Source: Hyphomicrobiales bacterium
Lineage (GTDB): Bacteria > Pseudomonadota > Alphaproteobacteria > Rhizobiales > NORP267
DNA length: 33,576 nucleotides
Reading direction: 5' to 3'
Assembly: GCA_030688605.1 (NCBI GenBank)
Contig: JAUYJB010000077.1
Span: forward strand, 1 to 33,576
The notes below the pieces were generated by a model, which saw only the letters and a program-made list of their open reading frames with translations, had not been told where the DNA came from and did no database searches. Positions 33,257 through 33,576 of this stretch are shown piece after piece. Within the stretch, counting starts at the first letter, position 1; every line of letters starts with the position of its first letter. The position numbers were made by a program, and so were the translations under genes.

Positions 33257-33566
33257 CCCCGGACCCGATCCGGGGCCGCCGCGCCGTAGCGAAGCGTAGG
33301 CGAGCGGGTGAGGGGGGACGGACGCCTGCAAGACATCGTCGTTCCCGCGCAGGCGGGAACCCATTGGCCGAGCCTCTTGCGCAGCCCCGAGCGAACCCGT
33401 TAACGAGCCCGTCCTGGCAAAAGCCAATGGATTCCCGATGTCTCGGGAATGACGGGAAGGGCGCGCGGTGTTCGTAACGCACCGTCCTTCCGGCGCAGGC
33501 CGGAATCCGGAAAAGAGGGTGCCCGGAACACACCCACGGTGTCGTTGCCCGACCTGATCGGGCAAC
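33257..33566. repeat. Dense cluster of extragenic palindromes at right end
   Basis: Five hairpins in about 310 bp: CCCCGGA/TCCGGGG (33257-33275), GTTCCCGC/GCGGGAAC (33341-33360), ATTCCCGA/TCGGGAAT (33431-33450), TTCCGGC/GCCGGAA (33488-33505) and GTTGCCCGA/TCGGGCAAC (33544-33566). The second and third hairpins with flanking CCATTGGC and GCCAATGG are inverted copies of one unit. No gene is supported from 33026 to the end. Confidence 0.8.
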
Positions 33567-33576
33567 CCGGTAACCC

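Overview
The window reads as a high-GC (mostly about 65 %) chromosome segment of an alphaproteobacterium, most likely of the Hyphomicrobiales (Rhizobiales). Supporting this are the protein sequences, the TRAP/RidA/FAH catabolic style, the mutA-mutB-meaB order, rhizobial-type IS6 and IS1-like transposase sequences, and abundant GC-rich extragenic palindromes. The order is inferred from sequence character, not from a marker gene.

Layout. (1) Positions 1-8663 (minus strand) form one compact catabolic gene set: RidA-family protein, TRAP transporter (periplasmic, small and large subunits), NIPSNAP-family protein, HyuA-like and HyuB-like subunits, and a fumarylacetoacetate-hydrolase (FAH) family enzyme cut by the window edge. 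A divergent LysR regulator (8810-9730) sits across a short intergenic region carrying a perfect dyad. The HyuB-like subunit has a C-terminal zinc-ribbon extension resembling the acetone carboxylase gamma subunit, so the complex may be an ATP-dependent carboxylase rather than a hydantoinase. A beta-hydroxyacid-dehydrogenase family gene (9838-10800) faces the regulator. (2) 10.8-12.3 kb is a small insertion hot spot: a broken IS5-type transposase start, an IS6-family element whose transposase has Asn in place of the second catalytic Asp, then tRNA-Gln(TTG) and tRNA-Pro(CGG). (3) 12.3-17.8 kb holds housekeeping and metabolic genes: bioY, an MBL-fold hydrolase, a DUF1499 protein, a hypothetical gene, a class III aminotransferase and an SDR. 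(4) 17.99-18.25 kb is a 268-bp MITE-like element with 25-bp terminal inverted repeats flanked by TA, two internal inverted repeats, and a right end that forms the meaB stop codon. (5) 18.25-23.3 kb is the propionate-branch operon mutA-mutB-meaB; mutA appears to carry an in-frame palindromic repeat. (6) 23.4-24.9 kb contains a small helical hypothetical gene, the C-terminal remnant of an IS1-like transposase, and a low-GC NYN-domain gene flanked by inward-pointing terminator-like hairpins, which looks acquired. (7) 25.0-33.0 kb holds an M20 peptidase, a second FAH-family gene, a MltB-type lytic transglycosylase, a carboxymuconolactone-decarboxylase family gene, a small holin-like membrane protein, a secreted trypsin-like protease, a GFA-family protein, a bacteriohemerythrin and a membrane-anchored thermonuclease. 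The right end is a dense cluster of extragenic palindromes.

How genes work together. The first cluster plausibly imports a small carboxylate by TRAP, activates it with ATP via the HyuA/HyuB-type complex, and processes it with the FAH, RidA and NIPSNAP proteins under LysR control; the substrate is not determinable here. MutA/MutB with the MeaB chaperone convert methylmalonyl-CoA to succinyl-CoA. The rest are largely independent single genes. No CRISPR array, prophage or rRNA was seen.
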